Made by a program: the position numbers and the translations under genes. The notes beneath the pieces were generated by a model. It saw only the letters and a list, made by a program, of their open reading frames with translations, was not told the DNA's origin and did no database searches. From Salsipaludibacter albus (lineage in GTDB: Bacteria; Actinomycetota; Nitriliruptoria; Nitriliruptorales; Nitriliruptoraceae): a stretch of 47,675 nucleotides of DNA. Shown here in pieces: positions 32,874 to 43,887 of the stretch (the stretch's first letter is position 1; the number at the start of each line of letters is the position of its first letter). Location of the stretch: contig NZ_JAHOPH010000029.1 in assembly GCF_019798055.1 (NCBI RefSeq), positions 1 through 47,675 on the forward strand, written 5' to 3'.

Positions 32874-33845
32874 ATGCAGGACTTCCTGTCCGTGGCGGAC
32901 GCCACCCCCGCCGACCTCGAGGCGATCCTCGACCGCGCCGACGACCTCCGGCTCGCACGCCACGCGGCCCTGGCCGCCGGGCGGTCGCCGGTCACCGCGG
33001 ACGTGCTCGACGGGCGCACCGTCGCGCTGGTCTTCGAGAAGCCGTCGCTGCGCACGCGGGCGTCGTTCGAGGTGGGGGTCCACGAACTGGGTGGCGCGAC
33101 CCTGCCGATGTGGAACACCGAGATCAACCTGGGAGGGCGCGAGTCGGTGTCCGACGTGGCCCGGGTGCTGGCCCGCTACGTCCAGTGCATCGTGATCCGC
33201 ACGTTCTCCCACGACAACCTGGTGGAGATGGCCGCGGCGGTCGACGTCCCGATCGTCAACTCGCTGTCCGACCACGAGCACCCGTGCCAGGCGCTGGCCG
33301 ACCTCCAGACCGTGCGCCAGGTGTTCGGCGACCTCGCCGGGCGCACGCTGGCCTACGTCGGCGACGGCAACAACGTGGCGCACTCGCTGCTGCTGGCCGG
33401 GGCCCTGGCCGAGATGCACGTCCGGGTGGTGCATCCGGATGGCTACGCCCCCGACGACGACGTGGTCGCCGCCGCCCGGGACCTGGTCGGTGAGGTGGGC
33501 TCGGTGTCCACCACGACCGATCCCCGAGCCGGTGTCGAGGGGGCGGACGTGGTCTACACCGACGTCTGGGCCTCGATGGGCCAGGAGGCCGAGGCCGCGG
33601 CGCGGGCCACCGCGTTCGACGGGTTCCGCGTCACCACCGACCTGATGGACCTGGCGGCCGACGACGCCATCTTCCTCCACTGCCTGCCCGCCCACCGGGG
33701 CGAGGAGGTCGACGCGGCGGTGATCGACGGGCCCGCGTCGCGGGTCTTCGACCAGGCCGAGAACCGCCTCCATGCCCAGAAGGCCCTGCTGGCGCACCTG
33801 CTGGGGGCCGGCCACGGCTCGAGCCGTGGGACGGCACGACCGTGA
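32874..33845 (+). CDS. argF: Ornithine carbamoyltransferase
   Basis: Makes citrulline from ornithine and carbamoyl phosphate. The 323-residue protein has the carbamoyl-phosphate motif [15 protein letters not shown], the [11 protein letters not shown] segment, and the ornithine/active-site Cys in [17 protein letters not shown] about 7 bases before ATG 32874 supports the start; the preceding in-frame codons are not family-like. The stop overlaps the argR GTG, so repressor and enzyme are coupled. Confidence 0.96.
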   Translation: MQDFLSVADATPADLEAILDRADDLRLARHAALAAGRSPVTADVLDGRTVALVFEKPSLRTRASFEVGVHELGGATLPMWNTEINLGGRESVSDVARVLARYVQCIVIRTFSHDNLVEMAAAVDVPIVNSLSDHEHPCQALADLQTVRQVFGDLAGRTLAYVGDGNNVAHSLLLAGALAEMHVRVVHPDGYAPDDDVVAAARDLVGEVGSVSTTTDPRAGVEGADVVYTDVWASMGQEAEAAARATAFDGFRVTTDLMDLAADDAIFLHCLPAHRGEEVDAAVIDGPASRVFDQAENRLHAQKALLAHLLGAGHGSSRGTARP

Positions 33846-34315
33846 GCGATGCGCGGGCGGTCGACAAGGTCCAACGCCAGCGCGTGCTGCGGGACCTGCT
33901 GGCGACTCGTGCGCTGCAGTCGCAGGCCGACGTGGTCGACGCGCTCGCCGCCGAGGGGATCGCCTGCAACCAGGCGACCGTGTCGCGTGACCTCGACGAC
34001 CTCAAGGCGGTCAAGGTCCGCGGGGTCGACGGCAGCCAGTCCTATCGCGTCCGGGCCGACCTGGTCGACTCGGGCTGGGCGGACGTCGAGGCCACGATCC
34101 GCCAGTTCGTCGTCGACATCACCGCCAGCGGGAACCTGGTGGTGCTGCGCACCCCGCCCGCGTGCGCGCACCCGGTGGCGTCGGCGATCGACCTGGGCGG
34201 CGTGGACGGCGCGATCGCGACCATCGCGGGTGACGACACCGTCCTGGTCGTGGCTGCGGAGGGGCTCGCCGGGGCCGACCTCGCCCAGCGGATCCGCGCC
34301 CACCTCGGCCACTGA
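33842..34315 (+). CDS. argR: Arginine repressor
   Basis: A 157-residue ArgR/AhrC-family regulator. The N-terminal winged helix-turn-helix contains [20 protein letters not shown] and [14 protein letters not shown]; the C-terminal domain, which forms the hexamer and binds arginine, has [18 protein letters not shown] and the arginine-contact motif [14 protein letters not shown]. Its targets are probably the matching boxes at 28059 and 34335. GTG overlaps the argF stop, so it represses its own operon. Confidence 0.96.
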   Translation: MSDARAVDKVQRQRVLRDLLATRALQSQADVVDALAAEGIACNQATVSRDLDDLKAVKVRGVDGSQSYRVRADLVDSGWADVEATIRQFVVDITASGNLVVLRTPPACAHPVASAIDLGGVDGAIATIAGDDTVLVVAAEGLAGADLAQRIRAHLGH

Positions 34316-34334
34316 GCCCGGTGATGTCGACCAA

Positions 34335-35874
<1,540 letters not shown>

Positions 35875-35876
35875 GC

Positions 35877-36305
35877 ATGGAGCGCGTGGGGGAGTACCGG
35901 ATCGTCGGCGACCTGGCTGCGCTGGACATGGACCTGGCGCATCGGGCGATGTCGCATGACTCGTACTGGGCGCGGGGCCGCACCCGTGCCGACCATGACC
36001 GCGCGTTCGCGAACTCCCGCGTCGCGGTCGCGCTGGACGCCGACGGCGCCACCGTGGCGTTCGCCCGGGCGGTGACCGACGGGGTGACCCATGCCTGGCT
36101 CGCCGACGTGTGGGTCGAGCCGGACCACCGGGGGAGGGGACTCGGGACGGCCGTCACTGCCTTCCTGGTGGAAGCGCCCGACCTCGCCGAGGTGCGACGC
36201 TGGGCCCTGGTCACCTCCGATGCCCAGACGCTCTACGAGCGGTTCGGGTTCGCCGCCCACGAACCCCCGCCCACCCTGATGGAACGGTTCAGCGACACCG
36301 TGTGA
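35877..36305 (+). CDS. GNAT-family N-acetyltransferase
   Basis: A 142-residue GNAT protein with the acetyl-CoA loop VEPDHRGRGLGTAV (motif A) and the following LYERFGFAAHE (motif B). Substrate is unknown. The ATG lies two bases after the argG stop, so it is translated from the argG message; in other bacteria ArgA-type acetyltransferases serve arginine synthesis, but this protein is short and lacks features that would make it a specific acetylglutamate synthase. An alternative start one codon away is unlikely. Confidence 0.88.
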   Translation: MERVGEYRIVGDLAALDMDLAHRAMSHDSYWARGRTRADHDRAFANSRVAVALDADGATVAFARAVTDGVTHAWLADVWVEPDHRGRGLGTAVTAFLVEAPDLAEVRRWALVTSDAQTLYERFGFAAHEPPPTLMERFSDTV

Positions 36306-36369
36306 GCCGACGCGCCCGGCGGCGGTCGCTGCGGCACCAGCCTCCTCGCGATGACCCGCCGAGCCTGAC

Positions 36370-36375
36370 TAGCGT
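36370..36375 (+). promoter_or_regulatory. Candidate -10 box for the DUF1697 gene
   Basis: TAGCGT, about 28-33 bases before the GTG start. Confidence 0.3.
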
Positions 36376-36402
36376 CGTGCGGGAGTGGACGAAGGAGCTC
36401 CC

Positions 36403-36939
36403 GTGGCCCGTGCCGTGGCCCTGTTGCGCAGTGTCAATGTCGGTGGGAACCGGATGACGATGGCGTTCCTGCGCGAGCTCGCCACGGCGGCGGGCTGTCG
36501 GGAGGTCGAGACGGTGCTCGCCACCGGCAACGTCGTGATGGCGGAACCGGACGACCTCGAACACACGCGCCGCACCCTGGCGGAGGCGCTGGCCGAGGGC
36601 TTCGGTCCGATCGACGTGGTGATGCGGACCCACGCCGAGCTGGCCGACGCCGTGGCGCGCAACCCGTGGGCGGCCGACGTCGGGACCGGCACGCGTGAGG
36701 GCCGGTTCGTCCACACGATGTTCCTGCAGTCCCAGCCCGTCGCCGAGGCGATCGCCTCGCTCGCCCGCGACGACTCCGACGACCTGTTCGCGGTCTCGGG
36801 ACGGGAGGTGTTCGTGGCCTTCGCCGACGGCTCCCAGGGCAGTCGCTACCAGGGCAGTTGGTTCGAACGTCACCTCCAGGTGGTGGGCACGATGCGCAAC
36901 CACAACACCGTGGAGAAGCTGGTCGCGGCGAGCACCTGA
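36403..36939 (+). CDS. DUF1697 protein
   Basis: A 178-residue protein with the DUF1697 pattern: ALLRSVNVGGNRMTMAFLRE at the N terminus, VETVLATGNVVM, then the C-terminal SGREVFVAFADGSQGSRYQG and RNHNTVEKL. The family is widespread and has no confirmed function. GTG 36403 is preceded by GAAGGAG (36391-36397); the first GTG at 36385 lies upstream of that ribosome-binding site and is not used. Confidence 0.88.
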   Translation: MARAVALLRSVNVGGNRMTMAFLRELATAAGCREVETVLATGNVVMAEPDDLEHTRRTLAEALAEGFGPIDVVMRTHAELADAVARNPWAADVGTGTREGRFVHTMFLQSQPVAEAIASLARDDSDDLFAVSGREVFVAFADGSQGSRYQGSWFERHLQVVGTMRNHNTVEKLVAAST

Positions 36940-37006
36940 ACCCCCTGCCCGGGACCAGGTCGCCGTCGGGCTCGATCTCGGGCTTCTCGACCGAGCCATC
37001 GCCGTC

Positions 37007-37012
37007 TAGGGT
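37007..37012 (+). promoter_or_regulatory. Candidate promoter of the CHAT-hydrolase module
   Basis: -10 TAGGGT, with TTCTCG 17 bases upstream (36984-36989) as a possible -35. About 93 bases of leader precede the CHAT gene. Confidence 0.35.
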
Positions 37013-37104
37013 GGATCCAGGTCCTCGCGCGGTGTGGTGGTCGACGTATCACGCCGCCCGCGCCGGGCTCGGAGTGATGGGCACGCGACACGTGAGGGGC
37101 TCCG

Positions 37105-39390
37105 ATGGATCCGGTGGTCGTCCTGGACGCACGCACGCTGGGCAGGCATGCCCACCGAGCCGTGGAGGGTCTCGACGACGCCGACTGGGTGTTGGTGACC
37201 CGCCGTGGACTGGACACGTCCTGGACGGCGGTGCGGGTCGGGGAGGTCCGCACGGTGCCGGACGAGGTGCCCGTGGGCGAGGCGCTGGACCTGGATGCCG
37301 CGCCGGACGTCACGACGTGGGATCCGGGCGACGACGTCGCCCGACCGGACGGCCCCGCATGCGTCGTGGGTCCGGACGGTCCGGTGGGGTCGCTGCACCT
37401 CGACCAGCTCGAGCCCACCGCCGCGGCGGCCGATCCTCCCCGCCGGGGGTTCTTCCTGCCGGGTCGCGAGGACGACGCCGGGACGGACGAGCGGCCGACC
37501 ACGCGTTCGTGGAACCCACCTCCGACGCTGCGTGGCGACGGGGGCGCGGACCACGCCAGGCCGCCGGCCGTCACGTTCCCCGACACCCCGACGACACGGT
37601 CGGACCCCCCGCCGACATCGGGGGCCGAGCCACCCCAGCCGCCGATGCCGGAGCCACCCAGCGCCGGTGCGGCCGGGGAGGTCGACGATGGCGCGGGCGC
37701 AGACGGGGAGGTCGGCGCGGCGCAGGACGAGGGTGTGGAGTCGGACGGCGGGGACCAGGCGGCAGCGGACGACGGCGCCGTGACCCAGGACCTGACCACC
37801 TTCCCCCGGATGGAGGCGCCGGAGCAGGTGACGGCGGCCACCACGCTCGAACTGGTCGTCGGACTGGGGGACGCACCGATGCCCACGACCGGGGACGCAC
37901 CGGAGGGTGGGCCGATGCGGGTGGTGGCTGCCGGTCCCACCGTGGACCTGGAGATCCAGGTGGTGGCGCCCGACTTCACCATGCCGGCAGGCGGTCGTCG
38001 CTTCCTGCACGTGCGGACCGACGACCCCTCGGCGTCCTCGGTGACGGTCCCACTGGTGGCACCGGCCGTGGAGGAGGCCCGCCGCACGACGGTCCGAGTC
38101 GAGTACGTCCACGGTGGCATGCCGATCGGCCAGGCCTGGCGCGAGGTCGTGGTGACCCCCACCGACGAGCGGGTCGAGGCGACCGTCGAGACGGGCGCGG
38201 CCGCGGTGACCGTGTCGGACCCGGCCAACTGGGCGGACCTGACCGTGATGGTCAGTGAGGGCCCACGCCCGGACGTCCTGACCTGGAGCTTCTTCACGGC
38301 CCACGACGTCGACATCCCCGAGCAGGCCGACCGCGGGCTCGACGCCGCGGACGCCCGGGACTTCGCCCACCAGCAGGTCGTGCGGCTGGGCCAGTCGGCG
38401 GGGTCCGAGCTCGAGGGCACCGAGCTTGCCGGCGTGTCCCGGATCGTGGCCGACGTCATGCCACCGGAGTTCTGGGAGGCCCTGGCCGCCGTGGCCGCCG
38501 TCGTGGACCAGATCCCCTCGCTGTTCCTCGTCACGGCCGATGCGTGGATCCCGTGGGAGCTGGCCTCGACCGAGCCTGCCTACCTGCCACCCGAGGTCGT
38601 CGACGCCGACGTCCCGATGTTCCTGGGTGCCCAGTTCCGGGTCGCCCGCTGGCTCGAACAGCGCAAGGTCGGACGCATGACCGCCCCGGTGCTGCCACCG
38701 CTGGACCACCACACGGTCGGCCGTCTCTGCCTCGTCATCGGCGACTACCTGGCTGCCAACGGCCAGCGCCCGCTGCCCGCGGCCCTGGCGGAGGGCGACG
38801 AGCTCAAGCGCCGCTACCCCTACGTCTGGAAGTCCGCGACGGCCACCGACCTGGCCGCGGTGCTGGGCGACCGGATCGTCGTCGAGGGTCGTCCGGTGGA
38901 GATCGACGCACTGCACCTGGCCTGCCACGGCCGGGTCAGCGACGACGTCCGCGAGACCGGGATCGTGTTGTCCGACGACCGGCGCACCCTCAGCCCGACG
39001 ACCGTGCGGGGCTCGACGTTGTCACAGCGCCGCAACCCCTTCGTGTTCCTCAACGCCTGCCAGGTGGGCCAGGCAGCGCCGGATCCCGGGGGCTACGGCG
39101 GCATGGCCGGCGCGTTCGTGCGCGAGGGCGCCACCGGGTTCGTCGCACCGCTGTGGGAGGTGGCGGACGACCTCGCCAACCGGGCCGCCCTGGAGTTCTA
39201 CGCCGACACGCTCGAGGGCGGACTGCCGGTGTCCGAGGCGATGCGGCGGTTCCGTGCCGGCTTCGTCGAGGGCCAGTCGACTCGCCTGTCCTACGTCTAC
39301 TACGGCCATCCCGGACTGCGACTGTCGCTGGCCGACGGGGCCGCCACCGACGCACCCACGCCGGACCAGCCGGCACCCGACCGGCCCTGA
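37105..39390 (+). CDS. CHAT-domain (caspase-like) protease
   Basis: A 761-residue protein. Residues 1 to about 105 form a small N-terminal domain I do not recognise; about 105-235 are a Pro/Asp/Glu-rich disordered linker; about 235-370 look like a beta-sandwich (FLHVRTDDPSASSVTVPL, RTTVRVEYVHGG); the C-terminal CHAT domain carries the dyad His608 in LHLACHG and Cys652 in FLNACQVG, with the closing YVYYGHPGLRLSL. CHAT peptidases are related to caspases and separase, and several act in bacterial defence. No signal peptide or membrane helix. ATG 37105 follows GAGGGG. Its substrate is unknown. Confidence 0.88.
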   Translation: MDPVVVLDARTLGRHAHRAVEGLDDADWVLVTRRGLDTSWTAVRVGEVRTVPDEVPVGEALDLDAAPDVTTWDPGDDVARPDGPACVVGPDGPVGSLHLDQLEPTAAAADPPRRGFFLPGREDDAGTDERPTTRSWNPPPTLRGDGGADHARPPAVTFPDTPTTRSDPPPTSGAEPPQPPMPEPPSAGAAGEVDDGAGADGEVGAAQDEGVESDGGDQAAADDGAVTQDLTTFPRMEAPEQVTAATTLELVVGLGDAPMPTTGDAPEGGPMRVVAAGPTVDLEIQVVAPDFTMPAGGRRFLHVRTDDPSASSVTVPLVAPAVEEARRTTVRVEYVHGGMPIGQAWREVVVTPTDERVEATVETGAAAVTVSDPANWADLTVMVSEGPRPDVLTWSFFTAHDVDIPEQADRGLDAADARDFAHQQVVRLGQSAGSELEGTELAGVSRIVADVMPPEFWEALAAVAAVVDQIPSLFLVTADAWIPWELASTEPAYLPPEVVDADVPMFLGAQFRVARWLEQRKVGRMTAPVLPPLDHHTVGRLCLVIGDYLAANGQRPLPAALAEGDELKRRYPYVWKSATATDLAAVLGDRIVVEGRPVEIDALHLACHGRVSDDVRETGIVLSDDRRTLSPTTVRGSTLSQRRNPFVFLNACQVGQAAPDPGGYGGMAGAFVREGATGFVAPLWEVADDLANRAALEFYADTLEGGLPVSEAMRRFRAGFVEGQSTRLSYVYYGHPGLRLSLADGAATDAPTPDQPAPDRP

Positions 39391-39408
39391 GGGCCAGGAG
39401 CGACCACC

Positions 39409-40917
39409 ATGGCACGCATCGACGCCACGCGACGCGAGGTCGCACCCGGCTACTGGGTCACGGCACCCAGCCTCGAAGGAGACGTCGAGGCCCACCCTGC
39501 CGCGCCCGGCGGCACCCGGGCCCCCACCATCGAGCAACCGACCGAGGCCCTGGTCGACGCACTCGATGCAGCCGACATGCGCGAGGTGCAGCTGCTGGAG
39601 GTCCGGGCGCGCACCACGCGCCCCGGTGGTCCGACCCGTGGTGCCCCGCCGGCCGAGGCGGCCGACACGGTGATGCTGGAGGTGCCCGACCTGGGCGACA
39701 CGGTCGGACAGGTCGTCATGGCCGTCCATCCCGGCGGGGCCGTCACCTGGCACCCTCCGGCCGACCAGTCCAGCCTCGGCGGGCCCACGCGGGGTGCGGG
39801 CGCCACCACGACCTTCCGCATCCGCCTGCCCGAGGCCGGCACCACGCCGACCACGGATCCCGATGCCGACGGCGACACGCAGCGCGGGCTGCTCGGACTG
39901 GCCGGGTCCACCCTGCTCAAGGTGTTCGTGTTCCCCCTGCTGCGTGACGCCGCCGGCCGAGCCGTCCAGTCGCTGGCCGGCAAGTGGGAGGCGTCCAAGC
40001 GCCCGCCCCGCCTGCGCTGGTACGGCCCCGGGGCCGATCGGGCCGACGGCGCGGACGTCGACGGCGAGGGACTCGCCCGGCTGCGCGAGGGGCGTGGCCT
40101 GCTGCTGGTCCACGGCACCTTCTCGACCGCGGTCGCCGGCTTCGGCCAGTTGCCACGTGACCTGCTGGGGGACCTGCACCACGCCTACGGGGGACGGGTC
40201 GTGGCGCTGGAGCACCCGTCGATGTCGATCAGCCCGGTGGACAACGTCGCCTGGCTGTCCGAACGGCTGGGCGACGGGCCTGCACTGGACCTCGACGTGC
40301 TGACCCACAGCCGAGGGGGGCTGGTCGGGCGGGTGCTGGCCGGCCAGGCCGGGCCGGTCCCGGGCGTCAAGGTCGGCACGCTGGTGTACGGCGCGACCCC
40401 GAACCACGGCACGCCGCTGGCCGACCCGGACCACGTGGGCACCTACCTCGACCGACTCACCAGCCTGCTGAACCTGTTCCCGGGTGGTCCGTCGGACGTG
40501 GTGCGGGTGGTGCTCGAGGCACTGATGACGGCCGTGAAGGCCACCGTCACCGGCGGGATCGCCACCCTGCCGGGGATCAGCGCGATGGCGCCGGAGGGGG
40601 AGTGGCTGGCCGGCGTGCGGTCCGCTCCCGACAGCACCGTCGTGCACCGTGCCATCGCCGCCGACTACGAGCCGACGGGTGCGTTGGAGGTGGCGTTCAA
40701 GCACCGCGTGAAGGACGCGATCGTCGACCGGGTCATGGGACCGATCGCCAACGACCTGGTCGTGCCGACCATCGGGGTGTCGGGCACCGACGACGACCCG
40801 GACGCGATCGTGGCCGACCCGTTGGTGTTCGCGCCCGAGGACGGCGTGCACCATTCCAGCATCTTCGCGCAGCCGCGGACCCACGCCGCCCTGCGCGAAT
40901 GGCTCACCGGCGCCTAG
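39409..40917 (+). CDS. Alpha/beta hydrolase paired with the CHAT protease
   Basis: A 502-residue protein whose gene begins 18 bases after the CHAT stop, with AGGAG before the ATG. Residues about 60-150 form a beta-rich N-terminal domain, followed by a conserved-looking bridge (TLLKVFVFPLLRDAAG, WEASKRPPRLRWY). The hydrolase core has the oxyanion-loop LLLVHGTFS, nucleophile Ser301 in THSRGG, likely acid Asp449 in NDLVVPT and His481 or 482 in VHHSSIF. I recall lipase-like proteins of this type (possibly DUF7379) beside CHAT genes. Substrate unknown; a phospholipase or esterase effector is plausible. The stop overlaps the convergent trkH stop. Confidence 0.82.
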   Translation: MARIDATRREVAPGYWVTAPSLEGDVEAHPAAPGGTRAPTIEQPTEALVDALDAADMREVQLLEVRARTTRPGGPTRGAPPAEAADTVMLEVPDLGDTVGQVVMAVHPGGAVTWHPPADQSSLGGPTRGAGATTTFRIRLPEAGTTPTTDPDADGDTQRGLLGLAGSTLLKVFVFPLLRDAAGRAVQSLAGKWEASKRPPRLRWYGPGADRADGADVDGEGLARLREGRGLLLVHGTFSTAVAGFGQLPRDLLGDLHHAYGGRVVALEHPSMSISPVDNVAWLSERLGDGPALDLDVLTHSRGGLVGRVLAGQAGPVPGVKVGTLVYGATPNHGTPLADPDHVGTYLDRLTSLLNLFPGGPSDVVRVVLEALMTAVKATVTGGIATLPGISAMAPEGEWLAGVRSAPDSTVVHRAIAADYEPTGALEVAFKHRVKDAIVDRVMGPIANDLVVPTIGVSGTDDDPDAIVADPLVFAPEDGVHHSSIFAQPRTHAALREWLTGA

Positions 40918-42479
40918 CGGCGCCACAGGTCCGGGGTGAGCAGGAGCAGGATGGGGAAGATCTCCAGCCGGCCGACCAGCATCAGTCCGGACAGCAGCCA
41001 CTTGCCGGCCGGCTGGACCAGGGCGAAGTTCTCGGTGGGCCCGACCAGCCCCAGCCCCGGCCCGATGTTGCCCAGTGCACTGGCCACGGCCGACACCGAC
41101 GTGACCAGGTCGAGCCCCACGACGTCGATCGCCCGGGACTCGATGACGCTGAGCGCGAAGGTCCCGGTCATGAACAGGAACATGTAGAACAGGAAGAACG
41201 ACTGGACGTTGCGGACCAGGTCGGGCGGCACCGCCCGCCCGTCGAAGCGGGTCACGAAGACGCCCCGCGGATGGACCAGCCGGCGCAGGTCCGACGCGGC
41301 TGACCGGGTGAGCACGCCCACCCGGAAGCTCTTGACCCCGCCGGCCGTGGACCCGGCCATGCCACCCACGAACATCAGCCCGACCACCAGGATCTGGAGT
41401 CCGGGCACCCACGTGCCGAAGTCCGCGGTCGCGAACCCGGTGGTGGTGACGATCGTCAGGGCGGTGAACAGCCCGTCTCGGACGAGCTGCTCGATGCCGG
41501 ACACCGCCGGGTCGACGTCGCCGCCGTCGACCAGCCCGATGACCAGCAGGACCATCGCCGCCACCACGATCGAGGCGTAGAGCCGGAACTCGCCCGAGCG
41601 CTTGTAGACCCCGGGGTCACGCAGCGCCCGGAAGTGCAGGGCGAACGACGCGCCCGCGGCGAACATGAACAGGATGATGACCCACTGGGTGTAGGGCCCG
41701 AACCCGGTGATCGAGGTCGACTCGGTGCCGAACCCGCCGGTCGACATCGTCGTCAGCGAGTGGTTGATCGCCTGGAACACCGACATGTCACCGAAGCTGA
41801 GCAGCACCATCTCCAGCACGGTCAGGCCGAGGTAGACCAGCCACAGTCGCTTGGCGGTCTCGCGGAACCGTGGCGTGAGCCGGTCGGGTCGTGGGCCGGG
41901 GGACTCGGCCCGGGCCAGCTCGACCCCGCCGACGCCCAGCAACGGCAGCACCGCGATCGACAGCACGATGATGCCCATGCCGCCGATCCACTGGGTCAGC
42001 GATCGCCACAGCACCAGGCCGTTGCCGAGCGCGCCCGGGTCCTCCAGGATCGACGCGCCGGTCGTCGTGAAGCCCGAGGTCGTCTCGAAGAAGGCGTTGG
42101 TTATCGACGGGATGGCCCCGGTGAACAGGTACGGCAACGTGCCGACCGCCGACATCGCGACCCAGGCCAGGCCGACCGCGGCGAAGCCCTCGCGGGTGGT
42201 GAGCTCGCCGGGCCGTCCGACCCCGCGCCACATCGCCAGGCCGCCCGCCATGGCGACGCCGGCCGCCGCGGCGATGCCCCCGGCGTCGCTCCACTCGCGC
42301 GAGACCAGCGCGACCGCGGCCGGCACCAGCATGGCCGCACCGGTGGCACCGACGACCGCGCCGATGATGTAGAGCAGCCGGCGGAACTGGCGACGATGGG
42401 ACGTGCGGACCCGGGACCTCAGCGGCCGGGACCGGACCGGGGAGTCGTCGTCGGGGGGCCGGTCGGTCAGGCCGTGCAC
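40914..42479 (-). CDS. trkH: Trk-type potassium channel subunit TrkH
   Basis: A 521-residue membrane protein with about ten helices. The four selectivity-filter repeats are visible: FETTSGFTTTGAS, LTTMSTGGFGTES, LTIVTTTGFATADFG and the ALGNIGPGLG segment, each with the conserved Gly. It imports K+ with TrkA as the nucleotide-binding gate. The GTG start overlaps the 3' end of trkA by 13 bases, so the two are coupled. An Arg-rich N-terminal tail precedes the first helix. Confidence 0.95.
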   Translation of the reverse strand: MHGLTDRPPDDDSPVRSRPLRSRVRTSHRRQFRRLLYIIGAVVGATGAAMLVPAAVALVSREWSDAGGIAAAAGVAMAGGLAMWRGVGRPGELTTREGFAAVGLAWVAMSAVGTLPYLFTGAIPSITNAFFETTSGFTTTGASILEDPGALGNGLVLWRSLTQWIGGMGIIVLSIAVLPLLGVGGVELARAESPGPRPDRLTPRFRETAKRLWLVYLGLTVLEMVLLSFGDMSVFQAINHSLTTMSTGGFGTESTSITGFGPYTQWVIILFMFAAGASFALHFRALRDPGVYKRSGEFRLYASIVVAAMVLLVIGLVDGGDVDPAVSGIEQLVRDGLFTALTIVTTTGFATADFGTWVPGLQILVVGLMFVGGMAGSTAGGVKSFRVGVLTRSAASDLRRLVHPRGVFVTRFDGRAVPPDLVRNVQSFFLFYMFLFMTGTFALSVIESRAIDVVGLDLVTSVSAVASALGNIGPGLGLVGPTENFALVQPAGKWLLSGLMLVGRLEIFPILLLLTPDLWRR

Positions 42480-43798
42480 ATCGCCTCGATCTCGTGGATC
42501 GCGCTGGCGGGCGCGAACACGATCAGGCGGTCGCCGGCCCCCACCGGGGTGTTGCCGGTCGGCACCGCGGCATGTCCGTCCTTGGCCACGCCACCGATCA
42601 CGGCCGTGGTCGGGATGTCGAGGTCGCGGACCCGCAGGCCGTCGGCGTCGCTGCCCGGTGCGACCTCGATGTCGAGGGCCTCCGAGTCGGTGTCCTTGAA
42701 GGTCGCGACCGAGTGGATGCGGCCCCGCCGGACGAACTGCAGGATGGCGTTGGCGGCCGCGAGTCGGCTCGACACCGACGCGTCGATGTCGGAGCCCACC
42801 ATCAGTCCCACGTAGCTGAGCCGGTGGAAGCGAGCCAGCGCCGTCGAGGCCCCGAGTGCCTTCGCCACCAGGCTGGCGGTCAGGTTGACGTCGTCCCAGC
42901 CCGACAGCGCCGCGACCGCGTCCCCTTCACCCAGCGACAGGTCCGACAGCACCGACGGGTCGGTCGGATTGCCGTTGATCACCAGCGCCTTGGGATGGCG
43001 ATCGGCGAGCCGGCGGCACCGGGCCTCGTCGTGGTCGACCAGCACGACCTCGTGGTGCTCGGCGAGCAGCAGGTCGGTGGCCAGCTCGGCCATCCGGGTC
43101 GCGCCCATCACGACGACCCGCTGGATGCGCTCACGTTCCTTGCGCAGCAGGCAGCGGGCGCGGGGAAGGTCCTCGGTCCGCGACATCAGCAGGACGTGGT
43201 CGTGCTCCTCCACGACCGTGTCACCACGGACCGGCACCGTCTCGCCGTGGCGCACGATCGCGGCGACCGCCCAGTCGAAGCCGTCGTGGGTCGCGCGCAG
43301 GTCCACCAGGGCACGGTCCAGCAGCGGACTGTCCCGACGCACGATCCCCCCGACCAGGGTCAGCTGTCCGTCGACGAACGGCACCAGGTCCGACACACCA
43401 CGTTGGCTGACCAGGTCGAGCACCTCGTGGGCCGCCATCTCGCCCGGGTCGATGACCACGTCCACGCCGAGGTCCTCGACACCCGCGATCAGGTCGGGAT
43501 CCTCGATCCGTGCCACGGTGCGCTTGGTGCCCAGCACGTGGGCGGCGTGACAGGCCAGCACGTTGACGCCGTCGGAGTTGGACACCGCGATCATCAGGTC
43601 GGCGCGGGAGGCGCCGGCTTTGCGCAGGACCGCCGGACTGGCGCCGTTGCCGGTCAGCACGAGCGCGTCGAGGTGCTCTTGGACCACGGCTGCGCGGACG
43701 TCGTCGTTCTCGATGACGACGACGTCCTGGCCTTCGTTGGACAGGCGCTCGGCGAGGTAGCTGCCGACCGCGCCCGAGCCGACGATCAGGATGCGCAC
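42467..43798 (-). CDS. trkA: Trk potassium system NAD-binding subunit TrkA
   Basis: A 443-residue peripheral protein with two RCK units in tandem: N-terminal VRILIVGSGAVGSYLAERL (Rossmann fold), a TrkA_C domain (LTLVGGIVRRDSPLL), then a second Rossmann unit RVVVMGATRMAELATDLL and second TrkA_C (VAPGSDADGLRVRDL). GTG 43798 gives the correct nucleotide-binding start, with CCGGAG upstream; a longer frame over the argH promoter is not real. It regulates TrkH by NAD(H)/ATP binding. Transcribed divergently from argH. Confidence 0.95.
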   Translation of the reverse strand: MRILIVGSGAVGSYLAERLSNEGQDVVVIENDDVRAAVVQEHLDALVLTGNGASPAVLRKAGASRADLMIAVSNSDGVNVLACHAAHVLGTKRTVARIEDPDLIAGVEDLGVDVVIDPGEMAAHEVLDLVSQRGVSDLVPFVDGQLTLVGGIVRRDSPLLDRALVDLRATHDGFDWAVAAIVRHGETVPVRGDTVVEEHDHVLLMSRTEDLPRARCLLRKERERIQRVVVMGATRMAELATDLLLAEHHEVVLVDHDEARCRRLADRHPKALVINGNPTDPSVLSDLSLGEGDAVAALSGWDDVNLTASLVAKALGASTALARFHRLSYVGLMVGSDIDASVSSRLAAANAILQFVRRGRIHSVATFKDTDSEALDIEVAPGSDADGLRVRDLDIPTTAVIGGVAKDGHAAVPTGNTPVGAGDRLIVFAPASAIHEIEAMCTA

Positions 43799-43817
43799 GG
43801 GGTGCTCCGGGTCCGGT

Positions 43818-43842
43818 GTCCCGGGAGGATACGTCCCGGGAG
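43818..43842 (+). repeat. Twin GTCCCGGGAG repeats in the trkA-argH spacer
   Basis: GTCCCGGGAG at 43818-43827 and again at 43833-43842, 15 bp apart. Each has a palindromic CCCGGG core and they flank the trkA -10 box, so they could be a regulator site. Confidence 0.5.
43826..43831 (-). promoter_or_regulatory. Candidate -10 box for trkAH
   Basis: TATCCT on the minus strand, 28-33 bases before the trkA GTG, between the twin repeats. Confidence 0.45.
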
Positions 43843-43881
43843 CTGTCCGACCACGCTGGTCGAGTCGCAACGGCCGACAAG

Positions 43882-43887
43882 TAGGCT
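43882..43887 (+). promoter_or_regulatory. Candidate -10 box for argH
   Basis: TAGGCT in AAGTAGGCT, about 52-57 bases before the argH ATG. No ARG box is seen here, unlike argC and argG. Confidence 0.4.
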
